From Actinomycetota bacterium (GTDB lineage: Bacteria > Actinomycetota > Actinomycetes > Actinomycetales > Microbacteriaceae), in the NCBI GenBank assembly GCA_009699665.1, contig WLNS01000001.1, positions 1-39,147 on the forward strand: a stretch of 39,147 bases of DNA, read 5' to 3'. A program made the translations under genes and the position numbers. Below are positions 1 through 7,784 of the stretch, one piece after another. Numbering within the stretch: position 1 is the first letter of the stretch; each line of letters opens with the position of its first letter. The notes beneath the pieces were generated by a model, which was given only the letters and a program-made list of their open reading frames with translations, searched no databases and was not told the DNA's origin.

Positions 1-197
1 AGCGCGATGCGGTGATTTGCCTCATCGTTGGTCAACCACGCGGCGTGGGTGCTGAAGTAAATCGGTCGCAACCCACAGACCTGCTCGTACCAGTTCGTCA
101 TGAGGGCGACGTCCATGGTCATGAACGTGGCGTGATGAAGTTTGGGCGCTACGCGGGGTGCCGGATGATTGTTGTTGGCATAAACGGACTCGGTCAC
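1..197 (-). CDS. VOC-superfamily (glyoxalase / extradiol dioxygenase-like) protein, truncated by window edge
   Basis: Only the first 65 codons are present; the gene runs off the left edge. The GTG start at 197 is preceded by GAGAGGA eight bases upstream. After a short Asn/Pro-rich leader the protein reads LHHATFMTMDVALMTNWYEQ, then a CGLRPIYF block. This is the usual beta-alpha-beta start of a vicinal-oxygen-chelate module, and the first His of HHATF is in the position of the first metal ligand. It resembles the biphenyl-diol dioxygenase-like VOC proteins found with amidases and SnoaL proteins in actinobacterial aromatic operons. It is the last visible gene of the leftward operon and lies right behind an operator-like palindrome. 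The substrate cannot be told from this fragment. Confidence 0.72.
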   Translation of the reverse strand, partial: MTESVYANNNHPAPRVAPKLHHATFMTMDVALMTNWYEQVCGLRPIYFSTHAAWLTNDEANHRIA

Positions 198-240
198 TTC
201 GAGTGTCCTCTCGACGGGCGCGGACAGGCCCGCACTAAGT

Positions 241-260
241 TCTGTAATGTTTGTTACAGA
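241..260. promoter_or_regulatory. Perfect inverted repeat, probable TetR operator
   Basis: Perfect palindrome with 7-bp arms TCTGTAA / TTACAGA and a 6-bp spacer. It begins right after the stop codon of the TetR gene and lies 44 bp upstream of the start of the next leftward gene. Size, AT-richness within GC-rich DNA and position next to a TetR gene fit a TetR-family operator controlling the VOC gene. Binding by this particular regulator is inferred. Confidence 0.6.
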
Positions 261-908
261 TTATTCGTTATTCTCTGCAAGTGCAATGCCCAAACGGTAG
301 ATGGTCTCCGCCAGCTGCGCCGCCAACAGCGCAGGCGGCACCCCCGGTCGAATCTGCGAAGCCAAGAACGCTCCGTCGAAGTTTGCCTGGGCCATGTCTA
401 CGAGCGCGTCGGCGATGCGGTGCGACGAGGCGAGCCCATAGCCACGAAACGCCGACACAATGAGCGCGTGCAGACTGTCGCGGCCACGCTGTGAGGTCTC
501 GCGCACCACAGCGACGACCTTTTCGTCGTGCTGCCCACTGAGCCCGAGCAAAATCATCAGGCGCAAGAACTCCGGATGATTTTCTACCGCGCGCTGGCTG
601 GCCACAATGGCTGCTTCGAGCGTGGCACGCGGATCGGTGACATCGCTGTTTTGCGCAAAATCACGATCGTATTCGGCAAAGAATTCACTCGCACCCCGCT
701 CCATTACCGCCGCGAGGATGCCCGCTTTCGATCCGAAGTGCCAATAGATCGAGCTCGCCGGCAAGCCGGACGCGGCGGCAATCTTAGCCACCGTCGCGCC
801 TTCGTAACCGTTGGCCGACATCACTAAAAGTGCGGCATCCAATATCTCACCCCGCGACTTTTCCCCCAGTTCGCGGCGCTTGTTGGGCAGTCCCGTCGTC
901 GTGCTCAT
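261..908 (-). CDS. TetR/AcrR-family transcriptional regulator
   Basis: 215 residues, the normal size for the family. The N-terminal helix-turn-helix is clear at about residues 18-65 (RGEILDAALLVM, then GATVAKIAAASGLPASSIYWHF). The C-terminal ligand domain has no recognisable subfamily signature. The ATG start at 908 lies 15 bp after the amidase stop codon, so the gene belongs to the leftward operon. A perfect 20-bp palindrome follows its stop codon and is the likely operator. It probably senses an aromatic substrate or intermediate of the island, but the ligand cannot be read from the sequence. Confidence 0.9.
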   Translation of the reverse strand: MSTTTGLPNKRRELGEKSRGEILDAALLVMSANGYEGATVAKIAAASGLPASSIYWHFGSKAGILAAVMERGASEFFAEYDRDFAQNSDVTDPRATLEAAIVASQRAVENHPEFLRLMILLGLSGQHDEKVVAVVRETSQRGRDSLHALIVSAFRGYGLASSHRIADALVDMAQANFDGAFLASQIRPGVPPALLAAQLAETIYRLGIALAENNE

Positions 909-923
909 GAGAGTGACGCTACC

Positions 924-2264
924 TCAATTGGCCAGGCATGCCTCGATGGCGGCGGCCACGCCGAGCATGAGTCGATCGGCATCGACCGCGCACTCGATGC
1001 CCAGACCAACAGGCAACGCACCCTTGGCAACCGGCACGGGCACCGTGATGGCCGGCTGGCCCGCCATCGAACCCGGATCGGTATTGCGAATGCTGGCTTG
1101 AAAAACTGGCCAGTCCACTCCATCGAGCACCACAATCTCCTGGCCAATTTCAGGCGCCACCATGGGCACGGTGGGATAGACGAGGGCGTGGAGATTGTCG
1201 CGGTGCAGAGCGTCGGCATACGCGGCAAGCATGTCGTGGCGCATCTGCACGGTCTGCTCGTAGACGTCGCGCGGAATGGGCTGGCTCACCATGTGCTCCA
1301 TGATGGCGTGCACATCGGGCGAGGCCGTCTGCTCGGCAACATCGGCCACCGTGAGCGAGCGGTAGGGCTCAGGAAGTCCGGCGATGAATGTGGGCATGTT
1401 GTGCATGGTTTCGTAGGCCACCATAGGGAACGCGCCCTTTTCGGCCAGCTCGTGCACGCCCACACCATTGATGGTGACCTCGGTCTCAATCACTGTTGCG
1501 CCCGCGGCGGCAAGTTTCTGCAGAGCCGCTTCGCACGCGGCAGCCACCTCTGGCTGAAGCATCTGCCAGAAGTCCTTGCGGGGCACGCCCAGCCGTAGCT
1601 CTGAGGCCGCGATTTTTGGCAGCTCTGTGTCTGCCGTGATGATGCCGTCAACGAGCGCGACATCTGCCACGGAGTTTGCGAATACGCCACACGTGTCGCG
1701 CGAGTTCGACAGCATGATGGCTCCGCCAGCCGGGTATCGATGGGTGGTCGGACGCATGCCGACAACGCCACAGTAGGCACCCGGGATGCGCATCGAGCCG
1801 CCGGTGTCGTTGCCGATGGCAAAGGCGACGAGTCCCGCAGCAACCGCAGCGGCCGAACCGCCGCTCGATCCGCCGGGCACGCGCGACGTGTCGTTCGGGT
1901 TGCGAACCGGACCCATCATGCCGTTGTTGCTCGTGGTGCCAAAGCCCAGTTCGTGCAGACCCACCTTGCCGAGGCAATCGGCACCGGCGGCGCGCACACT
2001 CGCGATCATGGCACCCTCGGCCTCGGGCACGTAACCCCGGAAGGCGGGCGTGCCACACGTCATGGGCATGCCGGCAACGGCCACGTTGTCTTTGACACCG
2101 AAGGGCACACCGGCCAATGGTCCGGCAGCGTCTCCGCTCCCGTCTGAGACAAACCAGAAGATCCCGTGCTGGTCGGCGCGGGCATCTGAGCGAAGGTGGT
2201 TGGCAAATTCGGCGGCGCCGCTCTCGTGACGAGCGCGGGCCTGATCAATACTGAGTCGGGTCAC
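924..2264 (-). CDS. Amidase-signature family amidohydrolase
   Basis: 446 residues. The Ser-cisSer-Lys triad is intact: K58 (GVPFGVKDN), S133 in GGSSGGS and S157 in NDTGGSMRIP. The 75 and 24 residue spacings equal those of fatty-acid amide hydrolase (K142/S217/S241). It hydrolyses a carboxamide to an acid and ammonia. Family relatives include indoleacetamide and mandelamide hydrolases, so an arylacetamide or mandelamide substrate would suit the surrounding aromatic genes; this is inference. The GTG start at 2264 is supported by AGGA six bases upstream and by its 7-bp distance from the preceding stop codon. It is not the GatA subunit, because no GatB or GatC gene is adjacent. Confidence 0.9.
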   Translation of the reverse strand: MTRLSIDQARARHESGAAEFANHLRSDARADQHGIFWFVSDGSGDAAGPLAGVPFGVKDNVAVAGMPMTCGTPAFRGYVPEAEGAMIASVRAAGADCLGKVGLHELGFGTTSNNGMMGPVRNPNDTSRVPGGSSGGSAAAVAAGLVAFAIGNDTGGSMRIPGAYCGVVGMRPTTHRYPAGGAIMLSNSRDTCGVFANSVADVALVDGIITADTELPKIAASELRLGVPRKDFWQMLQPEVAAACEAALQKLAAAGATVIETEVTINGVGVHELAEKGAFPMVAYETMHNMPTFIAGLPEPYRSLTVADVAEQTASPDVHAIMEHMVSQPIPRDVYEQTVQMRHDMLAAYADALHRDNLHALVYPTVPMVAPEIGQEIVVLDGVDWPVFQASIRNTDPGSMAGQPAITVPVPVAKGALPVGLGIECAVDADRLMLGVAAAIEACLAN

Positions 2265-2271
2265 AATGTTC

Positions 2272-2667
2272 CTAGCTCATCGACTTGAACTGCTCGGCCG
2301 TGTCGCACACCTGTTCGAAGGCAACGACCTTGCCGTCTTTCACCGTCCAGAGGTGAACAACGCGAACGTTCTGCGGCTTGCCCGTGGCGCGGAAGGTGCC
2401 CACGTAGGTGCAGACAGCAGCAACTGTGCCGGTGGCCTCATCGGTAACGAGATAGTCGGGCACGGCACCAAAGCCTTCCCACTCGCTGTTGATGCGCTCA
2501 AAAATCTTCGCTCCCACCTCGGCCATTCCGCGATAGCTTCCCGCATAGGGGCTGCCGTCTGATTCCTTCCAGACGATGTCGTCTGAGAAATCTTTGAACA
2601 TGCTGGGGATGTCGCCTGCCGCACCGGCGGCGTAGTGAGCGGCGACGGTGTCGTGTGCGTTGGCCAT
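2272..2667 (-). CDS. SnoaL/NTF2-like small protein
   Basis: 131 residues from the ATG at 2667, chosen over upstream starts because AGGAG lies seven bases before it. The protein has the NTF2-like pattern: an N-terminal helix (VAAHYAAGAAGD), DIVWKESDG, an YRGMAEV helix, then strands ending in VRVVHLWTVKDGKVVAFEQ. This fold forms a conical pocket used by ketosteroid isomerase and SnoaL cyclases as well as by ligand-binding proteins. Stop and next start (amidase) are 7 bp apart, so the two are co-translated. A role as isomerase or hydratase for an intermediate of this pathway is possible, but no catalytic signature proves it. Confidence 0.8.
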   Translation of the reverse strand: MANAHDTVAAHYAAGAAGDIPSMFKDFSDDIVWKESDGSPYAGSYRGMAEVGAKIFERINSEWEGFGAVPDYLVTDEATGTVAAVCTYVGTFRATGKPQNVRVVHLWTVKDGKVVAFEQVCDTAEQFKSMS

Positions 2668-2711
2668 TTTTTTCTCCTTGGTTTCTGTGACTGCAGGTGG
2701 ATTCATTCTTG

Positions 2712-2780
2712 CTGGTCGAGTAGGCCGGAAGCCGTATCGAGACCGGGTTTCGATACGTCACTTTCGCGACCACTCAACCC
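2712..2780. repeat. Paired palindromic repeat of the GAGTAGGC...GTATCGA type, head-to-head
   Basis: Two inverted units lie back to back between the MoaF and SnoaL-like genes. The first begins GGTCGAGTAGGC and ends GTATCGAGACC. The second, on the other strand, begins GGGTTGAGTGG and ends GTATCGAAACCC. The same motif recurs at 18279-18352. Dispersed hairpin repeats of this type are common in Micrococcales genomes and lie between genes. In RNA this pair would form a long hairpin that could partly terminate or stabilise the operon transcript. Confidence 0.65.
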
Positions 2781-2788
2781 ACGACTGC

Positions 2789-3580
2789 TTAGATGGGTTG
2801 CGCGTCGGGATAGCGAACGGTGCCGAGGGGGTAGATGTAGCCACCGGCACGCGAGTGCATGGACTGCCCGGTGGCAGAAATGCCGAGGAACATGCCCGTG
2901 GTGTTGAGTCCGTAGCCCAGGTCGTGCAGCCACACGCTGGCGACCGAGATGCGGAACTCGCGAAAACAGAACAGGTAGAGACCGTCATCGAGCTTCCACA
3001 CGGTGCTCAGGTCCATGTCGCCGTGGCCGCGCTGCTCGCCCTCGAGACACTGCCACGCATACCGCTGGGTCGACACATACATGTGCTCATAGAGGTGATT
3101 CGGGCTGTAGCGGTAAACGTTTCGCATGCCGATAAGGTCACGACTCTCGGCCGGCTCGGGGCCGGCGGCCGTGCCCTCATTTGTGGTGCCCGCCCAGAAC
3201 CTTTGGCCCACCTGTGGCGTTCCCTCAACCCGCTCGGGCGCGATGGCCGAATGGATGACGATGGCGCGATTTGTGGAGCGGGTAAACATGACCGTGATCG
3301 CCTCACGCTCGCGCGAGGTCAGCGGCAGGTTAACGAAGAACACCCCGGTCCGTGCCTCGACCGCGTCATACGGATCTGTCGCTGAGGCCTCGGCAATCTC
3401 ACCGGTCGCACTCCACTGCACGGTCTCATCGTCGAGAAACGACAGTGACAGGGTTGACGCCGAACCGAAGGCAACCGCGAGTTTCGTTCCCGCGAATGAG
3501 ACATTCGGCTTGCGAAAGGTGTCGATGCCCGCAGCAAAGTCGTCATACGATTTCCATTCCTCACCGGCGGCGTCAGCCAT
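2789..3580 (-). CDS. moaF: MoaF family protein
   Basis: 263 residues from the ATG at 3580, which has GAGGGAG nine bases upstream inside the end of the previous gene; a GTG two codons earlier is an alternative. The two halves match the N- and C-terminal MoaF domains, with a lipocalin-like pattern of strands: SFAGTKLAVAFGS in the first half, and YEHMYVSTQRYAWQCLEGEQRG followed by FCFREFRISVASVWLHD in the second. In Klebsiella the name refers to the monoamine regulon (tyramine and related amines); the 'molybdenum cofactor' label seen in databases is not backed by function. Its place beside homoprotocatechuate genes fits the monoamine link. It overlaps or abuts the dehydrogenase gene and is followed by a repeat element. 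Exact biochemical role unknown. Confidence 0.8.
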   Translation of the reverse strand: MADAAGEEWKSYDDFAAGIDTFRKPNVSFAGTKLAVAFGSASTLSLSFLDDETVQWSATGEIAEASATDPYDAVEARTGVFFVNLPLTSREREAITVMFTRSTNRAIVIHSAIAPERVEGTPQVGQRFWAGTTNEGTAAGPEPAESRDLIGMRNVYRYSPNHLYEHMYVSTQRYAWQCLEGEQRGHGDMDLSTVWKLDDGLYLFCFREFRISVASVWLHDLGYGLNTTGMFLGISATGQSMHSRAGGYIYPLGTVRYPDAQPI

Positions 3581-3582
3581 GG

Positions 3583-4497
3583 TCACACTCCCTCTAATCC
3601 GCGGCTCAGTTCATCAATCTTTGCGGCTCCCTCGATGAACTGTGCGCTTTCATCACTAGTTAAGGGAATCTCCACCACTTTTTCTAGTCCGTGAGCGCCC
3701 AGCACCACAGGCGACGACGAACTGACACCGGTGACGCCGTATTCACCCTCGAGAATGACAGACGCGGGGAACGGCTCGCCGGTCGGCCGAGCAATCGCGT
3801 CCACCATGAGGGCGCCACCGATGCCCGAGCTCCAGGTCGACGTGCGCCCCGAATCGAGTGCCACGTGGCGCACGTACCAGTTGTGCGCGTAGTCCAGAGC
3901 GTGTGCGCGTTGATCGGGGGTGAGCTCCACGGGCTTACCGTCGAGCGTGACCGTCGAGAAAACCTGAACCGCGCCAGCACCGTGCTCGCCGACCACCCAA
4001 CACGAGACGCGTTGGGGGGCAACATCGAGTGCCTGCGCGAGTCCCGTGCGAAAGCGCTGAGTGTCGTTGAGCGTATAGCCGAGCAGTCGTTCGCGCGACC
4101 AGCCCGTGCGCCGCGCCACCCACGTCAGCAGCGGGTCGACCGGATTCGTCATCAACAGCAGAATGCCGGCGAACCCGCCAGCGGCGAGCTGATCCACGAT
4201 TCCGCCCACGATAACCGCGTTGTCGTGCAGGTAAATATCGCGCGAGGTATTGAGTGTCAGCGGTACCGCGGCGCTGAGCACCACGATGTCAGCATCCAGC
4301 GCATCGCTCATCTCACCGCCCACAACCGAGGTGGCACCGCCCAGCGACAGGGCGTCTTGCAGGTCCATGACATGACTGACGATCATGTTGTCTCGGTTAT
4401 CGATGACCACAATCTCATAGTGGTGATCTGTGCGCAGCAGGCTAAAGGCCACGGAGGAGCCGATTCCCCCGGCTCCTCCGATGACGGCTACTTTCAT
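3583..4497 (-). CDS. LDH/MDH-superfamily 2-hydroxyacid dehydrogenase of altered specificity
   Basis: 304 residues, normal size. The NAD-binding GGAGGIG (residues 7-13) is followed by D33, which favours NAD over NADP. The catalytic set is present: D145 and R148 in LNDTQRFR, H172 in GEHG, and the loop arginine R86. The specificity residue, Gln in lactate and Arg in malate dehydrogenases (position 102 in LDH numbering), aligns with Leu80, and the loop (VPLTLNTSR) lacks the usual Gly-Pro. A hydrophobic side chain is therefore expected on the substrate, such as an aryl-2-hydroxyacid (phenyllactate- or mandelate-like). Its stop codon lies three bases past the MoaF ATG and it begins 5 bp after the GMC gene, so it is a tight operon member. 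It is not the central-metabolism malate dehydrogenase. Confidence 0.82.
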   Translation of the reverse strand: MKVAVIGGAGGIGSSVAFSLLRTDHHYEIVVIDNRDNMIVSHVMDLQDALSLGGATSVVGGEMSDALDADIVVLSAAVPLTLNTSRDIYLHDNAVIVGGIVDQLAAGGFAGILLLMTNPVDPLLTWVARRTGWSRERLLGYTLNDTQRFRTGLAQALDVAPQRVSCWVVGEHGAGAVQVFSTVTLDGKPVELTPDQRAHALDYAHNWYVRHVALDSGRTSTWSSGIGGALMVDAIARPTGEPFPASVILEGEYGVTGVSSSSPVVLGAHGLEKVVEIPLTSDESAQFIEGAAKIDELSRGLEGV

Positions 4498-4502
4498 CTG
4501 AC

Positions 4503-6038
4503 TTAGGCTCCCGCGATGATGAACTCGGCAGCCTTTTCGGCGATCACCATGGTGGGTGCGTTGGTGTTACCCGTCGACACTGCGGGCATGACCGAAGCGT
4601 CAGCAACGCGCACGCCCTCGAATCCGATCACCTTGAGCGTCGTGGGGCTGACGACCGCCATGTCATCGGTGCCCATCTTTGCCGAGCCCACCTGGTGGTG
4701 GTAGGTGATGGCATTGTTGCGCGCGTACTCGGCAAGATCGGCATCGCTCTGCACGGCCAGACCGGGGTAGACCTCTTCGGCACCCCACTCATCGGCGAGC
4801 GCGGACTGCTGGCCCACCTCGCGCACCTGCTTGATCGACGCCACCAGCGACGTAACGTCGTCCGGGTGCTCCAGAATATTCGGGTCTTGCAGCGTGGGAT
4901 CGTGCGGGTTCTTGCCCGACAGCGTGAACGTTCCGCGGCTCTTCGGAGTCACCATTCCAGCCATCAGGCTGAATCCGGTGGCAGGGGCGTCGGGCATGGT
5001 GTCGGGGTTAACCATGGGAACACTGAAGACAATCGGCTGGGTGTCTGGCTTTTCCAGACCCGGTTTGCTCGTCCAGAACCAGTGCACCTGAGTGATGGGT
5101 GTTCCATGAGCGGGAGCGCCGACGTCTTTCTTCGTGGTCTTGTAGATAACAGGAACGATGAGGTGATCGTGCAGGTTGGCACCCACACCGGGAATGTCGG
5201 CGACAACGTCAATGCCGAGAGCCTCGAGATCCTTCTTGGGTCCGATTCCCGAGAGAAGCAGAATTCGCGGAGTGTCGGTAGCGCCACCGCAGAGGGCCAC
5301 CTCACCACCGTGCAGTTCGTGAGTTGCGCCGTCCTTCTCATACTCGACACCGACGACCCGCTTGCCGTCAAGAATCAACCGGTGCACCCAGGCGCCGGTC
5401 GTGATCGTGAGGTTGGGGTTGTCCTTGACCGGGTAGAGATAGGCGCGGTAGGTGCTGAGTCGCTTGCCGTCGCGAAAGTTGAGTTGCTCCTGCCCAATGC
5501 CCTCCTGGCTGGCTCCGTTGTAGTTCTTGTTCAACGGAATGCCCGCTTGCTGGGCGGCTTCGATAACCGAGGTCTGAATGGGGTGCTTCGGGTATTCGAG
5601 CGTGACGTCAATCATGCCGCCCGTGCCGTGCTCGCCGTCGGGCTCGCCCTTCCACGCCTCAATCTTTTCTGTGAAGATCTTCTCGACGTTTTTCCAGCCC
5701 CAGCCAGTACAACCGGCCTTCTCCCAGCCGTCGTAATCGGCAGGATTGCCGCGAACAAAAATTGTTGCGTTCAGAGAGTGCGATCCGCCGAGCACCTTGC
5801 CGCGCGGCCAGTGCAGCTTGCGGCCGTTGGCGTGCTTCTGCGGCGTCGTGAAGTAGCCCCAGTCCTCCGGTCCCAACCAGAGTTCGCCCAATCGGGCCAT
5901 GTCGTGGATCGCGGGGTTGTCGTCGGGACTCCCAGCTTCGAGCAGGTGAACCGTCTTGCCGGCGTCCAGCAGGCGGCGGGCGATAATCGCCCCAGCAGTT
6001 CCCGCACCAACCACAATTACGTCGGGCTGTGAAGTCAT
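4503..6038 (-). CDS. GMC-family FAD oxidoreductase (choline dehydrogenase-like)
   Basis: 511 residues. Rossmann FAD motif GAGTAG at 11-16 with the ribose-binding glutamate in LLEAG. GMC signature 1 is PRGKVLGGSHS at 78-88 and signature 2 is GATDTPRILLLSGIGP. The active-site pair is H448 (HQVGSAKMG) and N493 (GNTNAP), the His/Asn combination of choline oxidase and dehydrogenase types. It oxidises an alcohol, probably an aryl alcohol or amino alcohol here. It is the first gene of the leftward operon; the ATG at 6038 has AGAGGA about seven bases upstream. Family members include aryl-alcohol oxidase and hydroxynitrile lyase, so the substrate cannot be fixed from sequence. Confidence 0.9.
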   Translation of the reverse strand: MTSQPDVIVVGAGTAGAIIARRLLDAGKTVHLLEAGSPDDNPAIHDMARLGELWLGPEDWGYFTTPQKHANGRKLHWPRGKVLGGSHSLNATIFVRGNPADYDGWEKAGCTGWGWKNVEKIFTEKIEAWKGEPDGEHGTGGMIDVTLEYPKHPIQTSVIEAAQQAGIPLNKNYNGASQEGIGQEQLNFRDGKRLSTYRAYLYPVKDNPNLTITTGAWVHRLILDGKRVVGVEYEKDGATHELHGGEVALCGGATDTPRILLLSGIGPKKDLEALGIDVVADIPGVGANLHDHLIVPVIYKTTKKDVGAPAHGTPITQVHWFWTSKPGLEKPDTQPIVFSVPMVNPDTMPDAPATGFSLMAGMVTPKSRGTFTLSGKNPHDPTLQDPNILEHPDDVTSLVASIKQVREVGQQSALADEWGAEEVYPGLAVQSDADLAEYARNNAITYHHQVGSAKMGTDDMAVVSPTTLKVIGFEGVRVADASVMPAVSTGNTNAPTMVIAEKAAEFIIAGA

Positions 6039-6320
6039 GGTGTGTTCCTCTCCGTTGAGCGTGAGTTACTTTTCTCCCCCACGGAGTACTCCCCGGGGCG
6101 ACAGTGACCTAGCCCTCCTATTGTGCTCGCCTAACGACGACCGGCAAAGACCGGATTCCCCTTGTGCGCCATTTCATACGCGCAGGGTCAACCGTGATGC
6201 TTTCGTGCGCAACGGATCACGAGATTCTGCGCCTCTCGATGAGCATCGCAGATTGCCCCTTGCGCTCTCCTCACAATCGTATATGATTTGAGATACGTTG
6301 ACGTGTGAGGGAGCGAATCC
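6039..6320. promoter_or_regulatory. Divergent promoter region of the catabolic island, with GntR-type inverted repeat
   Basis: This 282-bp gap separates the start codons of the two divergent operons. A rightward promoter is plausible at TTGCGC (6260-6265), 16 bp, TATGAT (6282-6287). An inverted repeat CGTAT-N10-ATACG (6278-6297) covers that -10, and the core ATCGTATATGAT is nearly palindromic, as in GntR/FCD operators. GAGGGAG at 6307-6313 is the ribosome site for the fusion gene. A second palindrome, GGAGTACTCC (6083-6092), sits in the leader of the leftward operon. The GntR regulator encoded in the rightward operon is the likely ligand of the first site. No clear leftward promoter is seen. 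Confidence 0.45.
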
Positions 6321-7784
6321 ATGGCGGTAACAGCACTCGAGGCTGGTTTTGAGCCCGGAAAGATCATTGCCCTGCACCTCAACTACCCCTCGCGCATCGC
6401 ACAGCGCGGCCGCGCCCCCGGGCATCCCTCATTCTTCATGAAGCCCACCACCTCGCTCGCCGTTTCGGGCTCGAGCGTGGAACGCCCCGCCGGCTGCGAG
6501 CTGCTCGCGTTCGAAGGCGAGATTGCGCTGATCATCGGCACACGTGTTCGCCGCGTCTCCCCCACCGAGGGCTGGGCGGCCGTCGCATCCATTACGGCAG
6601 CAAACGACTTTGGCGTCTACGACCTCCGCTACGTCGACAAGGGCTCGAATCTGCGCTCCAAGGGTGGCGACGGCTTTACGCCCCTGGGCCCGAATCTGAT
6701 TGATGCCCGCGATCTCGACCAGCACCAGATTCGCGTCCGCACCTGGGTGAACGGCACCATCGCGCAGGATGACACCACCGAAGGACTCACGTTCGACTTT
6801 GGCACTATCGTTGCCGACCTCTCACAGCTCATGACCCTCGAGCCCGGCGACGTCATTCTGACCGGCACCCCGGCAGGGTCGTCGGTGGTTGTGCCCGGCG
6901 ACACCGTTGAGGTCGAGGTTGATGCCCCCACGGCGACGGGCAAGCCCAGTTCGGGACGCCTCGTGACCACCATCACGCAGGGCACCAACGAACTGCCGGC
7001 GTTCAGCGCGGGGCCACAGGTCGACGACCTGCAGCGCGAAGAAGCGTGGGGGTCGCGCGAGGCGGCCGGCATGCCCGCGAGCATTCTGACGCCGGAACTC
7101 AAGAAGAAGATCAACTCGGTATCAACCGCCACACTGTCATCCGTGCTCCGCAAAAAAGGATTCAACAACGTCAGCATCGACGGCCTGCAGTCGACGCGCC
7201 CCACGAAACGCATGCTGGGGCTCGCGCGCACCCTGCGCTACATCGCCAACCGCGAAGACCTCTTCGAGAAGTTTGGCGGAGGCTTCAACGCACAAAAGCG
7301 CGCCATCGAATCGGTGGGGCCCGACGAGGTTCTCGTCATGGAGGCTCGGGGCGAAAAGGGCACCGGCACCGTGGGCGACATTCTGGCCATTCGCGCGCAG
7401 CTTCGCGGATGCGAGGGAATCGTGACCGACGGCGGCGTTCGTGACGTCGCGGCGGTATCCGCCCTCGACATGCCCACCTACTTTGCTAACCCCCACCCGG
7501 CCGTTCTCGGTCGCCGCCACGTTCCGTGGGATACCGACATCACCATCACGTGTGGCGGATGCGCGGTTCAGCCCGGCGACGTGATCGTGGGCGATGCCGA
7601 CGGCGTCCTCGTTATTCCCCCGCACCTCATTGACGATGTGGTTGATGCAGCCATCGTCCAGGAGGCCGAAGAAGAGTTCATTCTGGCCATGGTCAAGCAG
7701 GGCGAAAAGGTCGACACCCTCTACCCCATGGATGCCGAGTGGAAGAAGCGCTTCGAGACGTGGCGACAGGGCAAGAAAAAGTGA
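6321..7784 (+). CDS. Fusion of a fumarylacetoacetate-hydrolase domain and an RraA-like aldolase/decarboxylase domain
   Basis: 487 residues. Residues about 1-225 are a FAH domain: metal ligands E65 and E67 (AFEGEIAL), D96 (NDFG), K114 with the following GGDGFTPLGP, and LTGTPAGSS at 180. This is the fold of HpaG (2-oxohept-3-ene-1,7-dioate decarboxylase/isomerase). After a linker, residues about 252-475 are an RraA/HMG-CHA aldolase-like domain with GTGTVGDI at 347 and the catalytic G-x-R374-D375 (TDGGVRD), so it looks like an active metal-dependent pyruvate lyase or oxaloacetate-type decarboxylase rather than an RNase E inhibitor. The protein probably joins two successive lower-pathway steps after ring cleavage. 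It is the first gene of the rightward operon. Confidence 0.85.
   Translation: MAVTALEAGFEPGKIIALHLNYPSRIAQRGRAPGHPSFFMKPTTSLAVSGSSVERPAGCELLAFEGEIALIIGTRVRRVSPTEGWAAVASITAANDFGVYDLRYVDKGSNLRSKGGDGFTPLGPNLIDARDLDQHQIRVRTWVNGTIAQDDTTEGLTFDFGTIVADLSQLMTLEPGDVILTGTPAGSSVVVPGDTVEVEVDAPTATGKPSSGRLVTTITQGTNELPAFSAGPQVDDLQREEAWGSREAAGMPASILTPELKKKINSVSTATLSSVLRKKGFNNVSIDGLQSTRPTKRMLGLARTLRYIANREDLFEKFGGGFNAQKRAIESVGPDEVLVMEARGEKGTGTVGDILAIRAQLRGCEGIVTDGGVRDVAAVSALDMPTYFANPHPAVLGRRHVPWDTDITITCGGCAVQPGDVIVGDADGVLVIPPHLIDDVVDAAIVQEAEEEFILAMVKQGEKVDTLYPMDAEWKKRFETWRQGKKK

Noticed and set aside
2789..3580. MoaF as evidence for molybdenum cofactor synthesis
   Set aside because: No other moco genes are present, and the name comes from the monoamine regulon.
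4695..6032. Long rightward open frame opposite the GMC oxidoreductase gene
   Set aside because: Antisense frame caused by GC-rich codon bias; the opposite strand has all GMC motifs and the rightward product has no recognisable domain.
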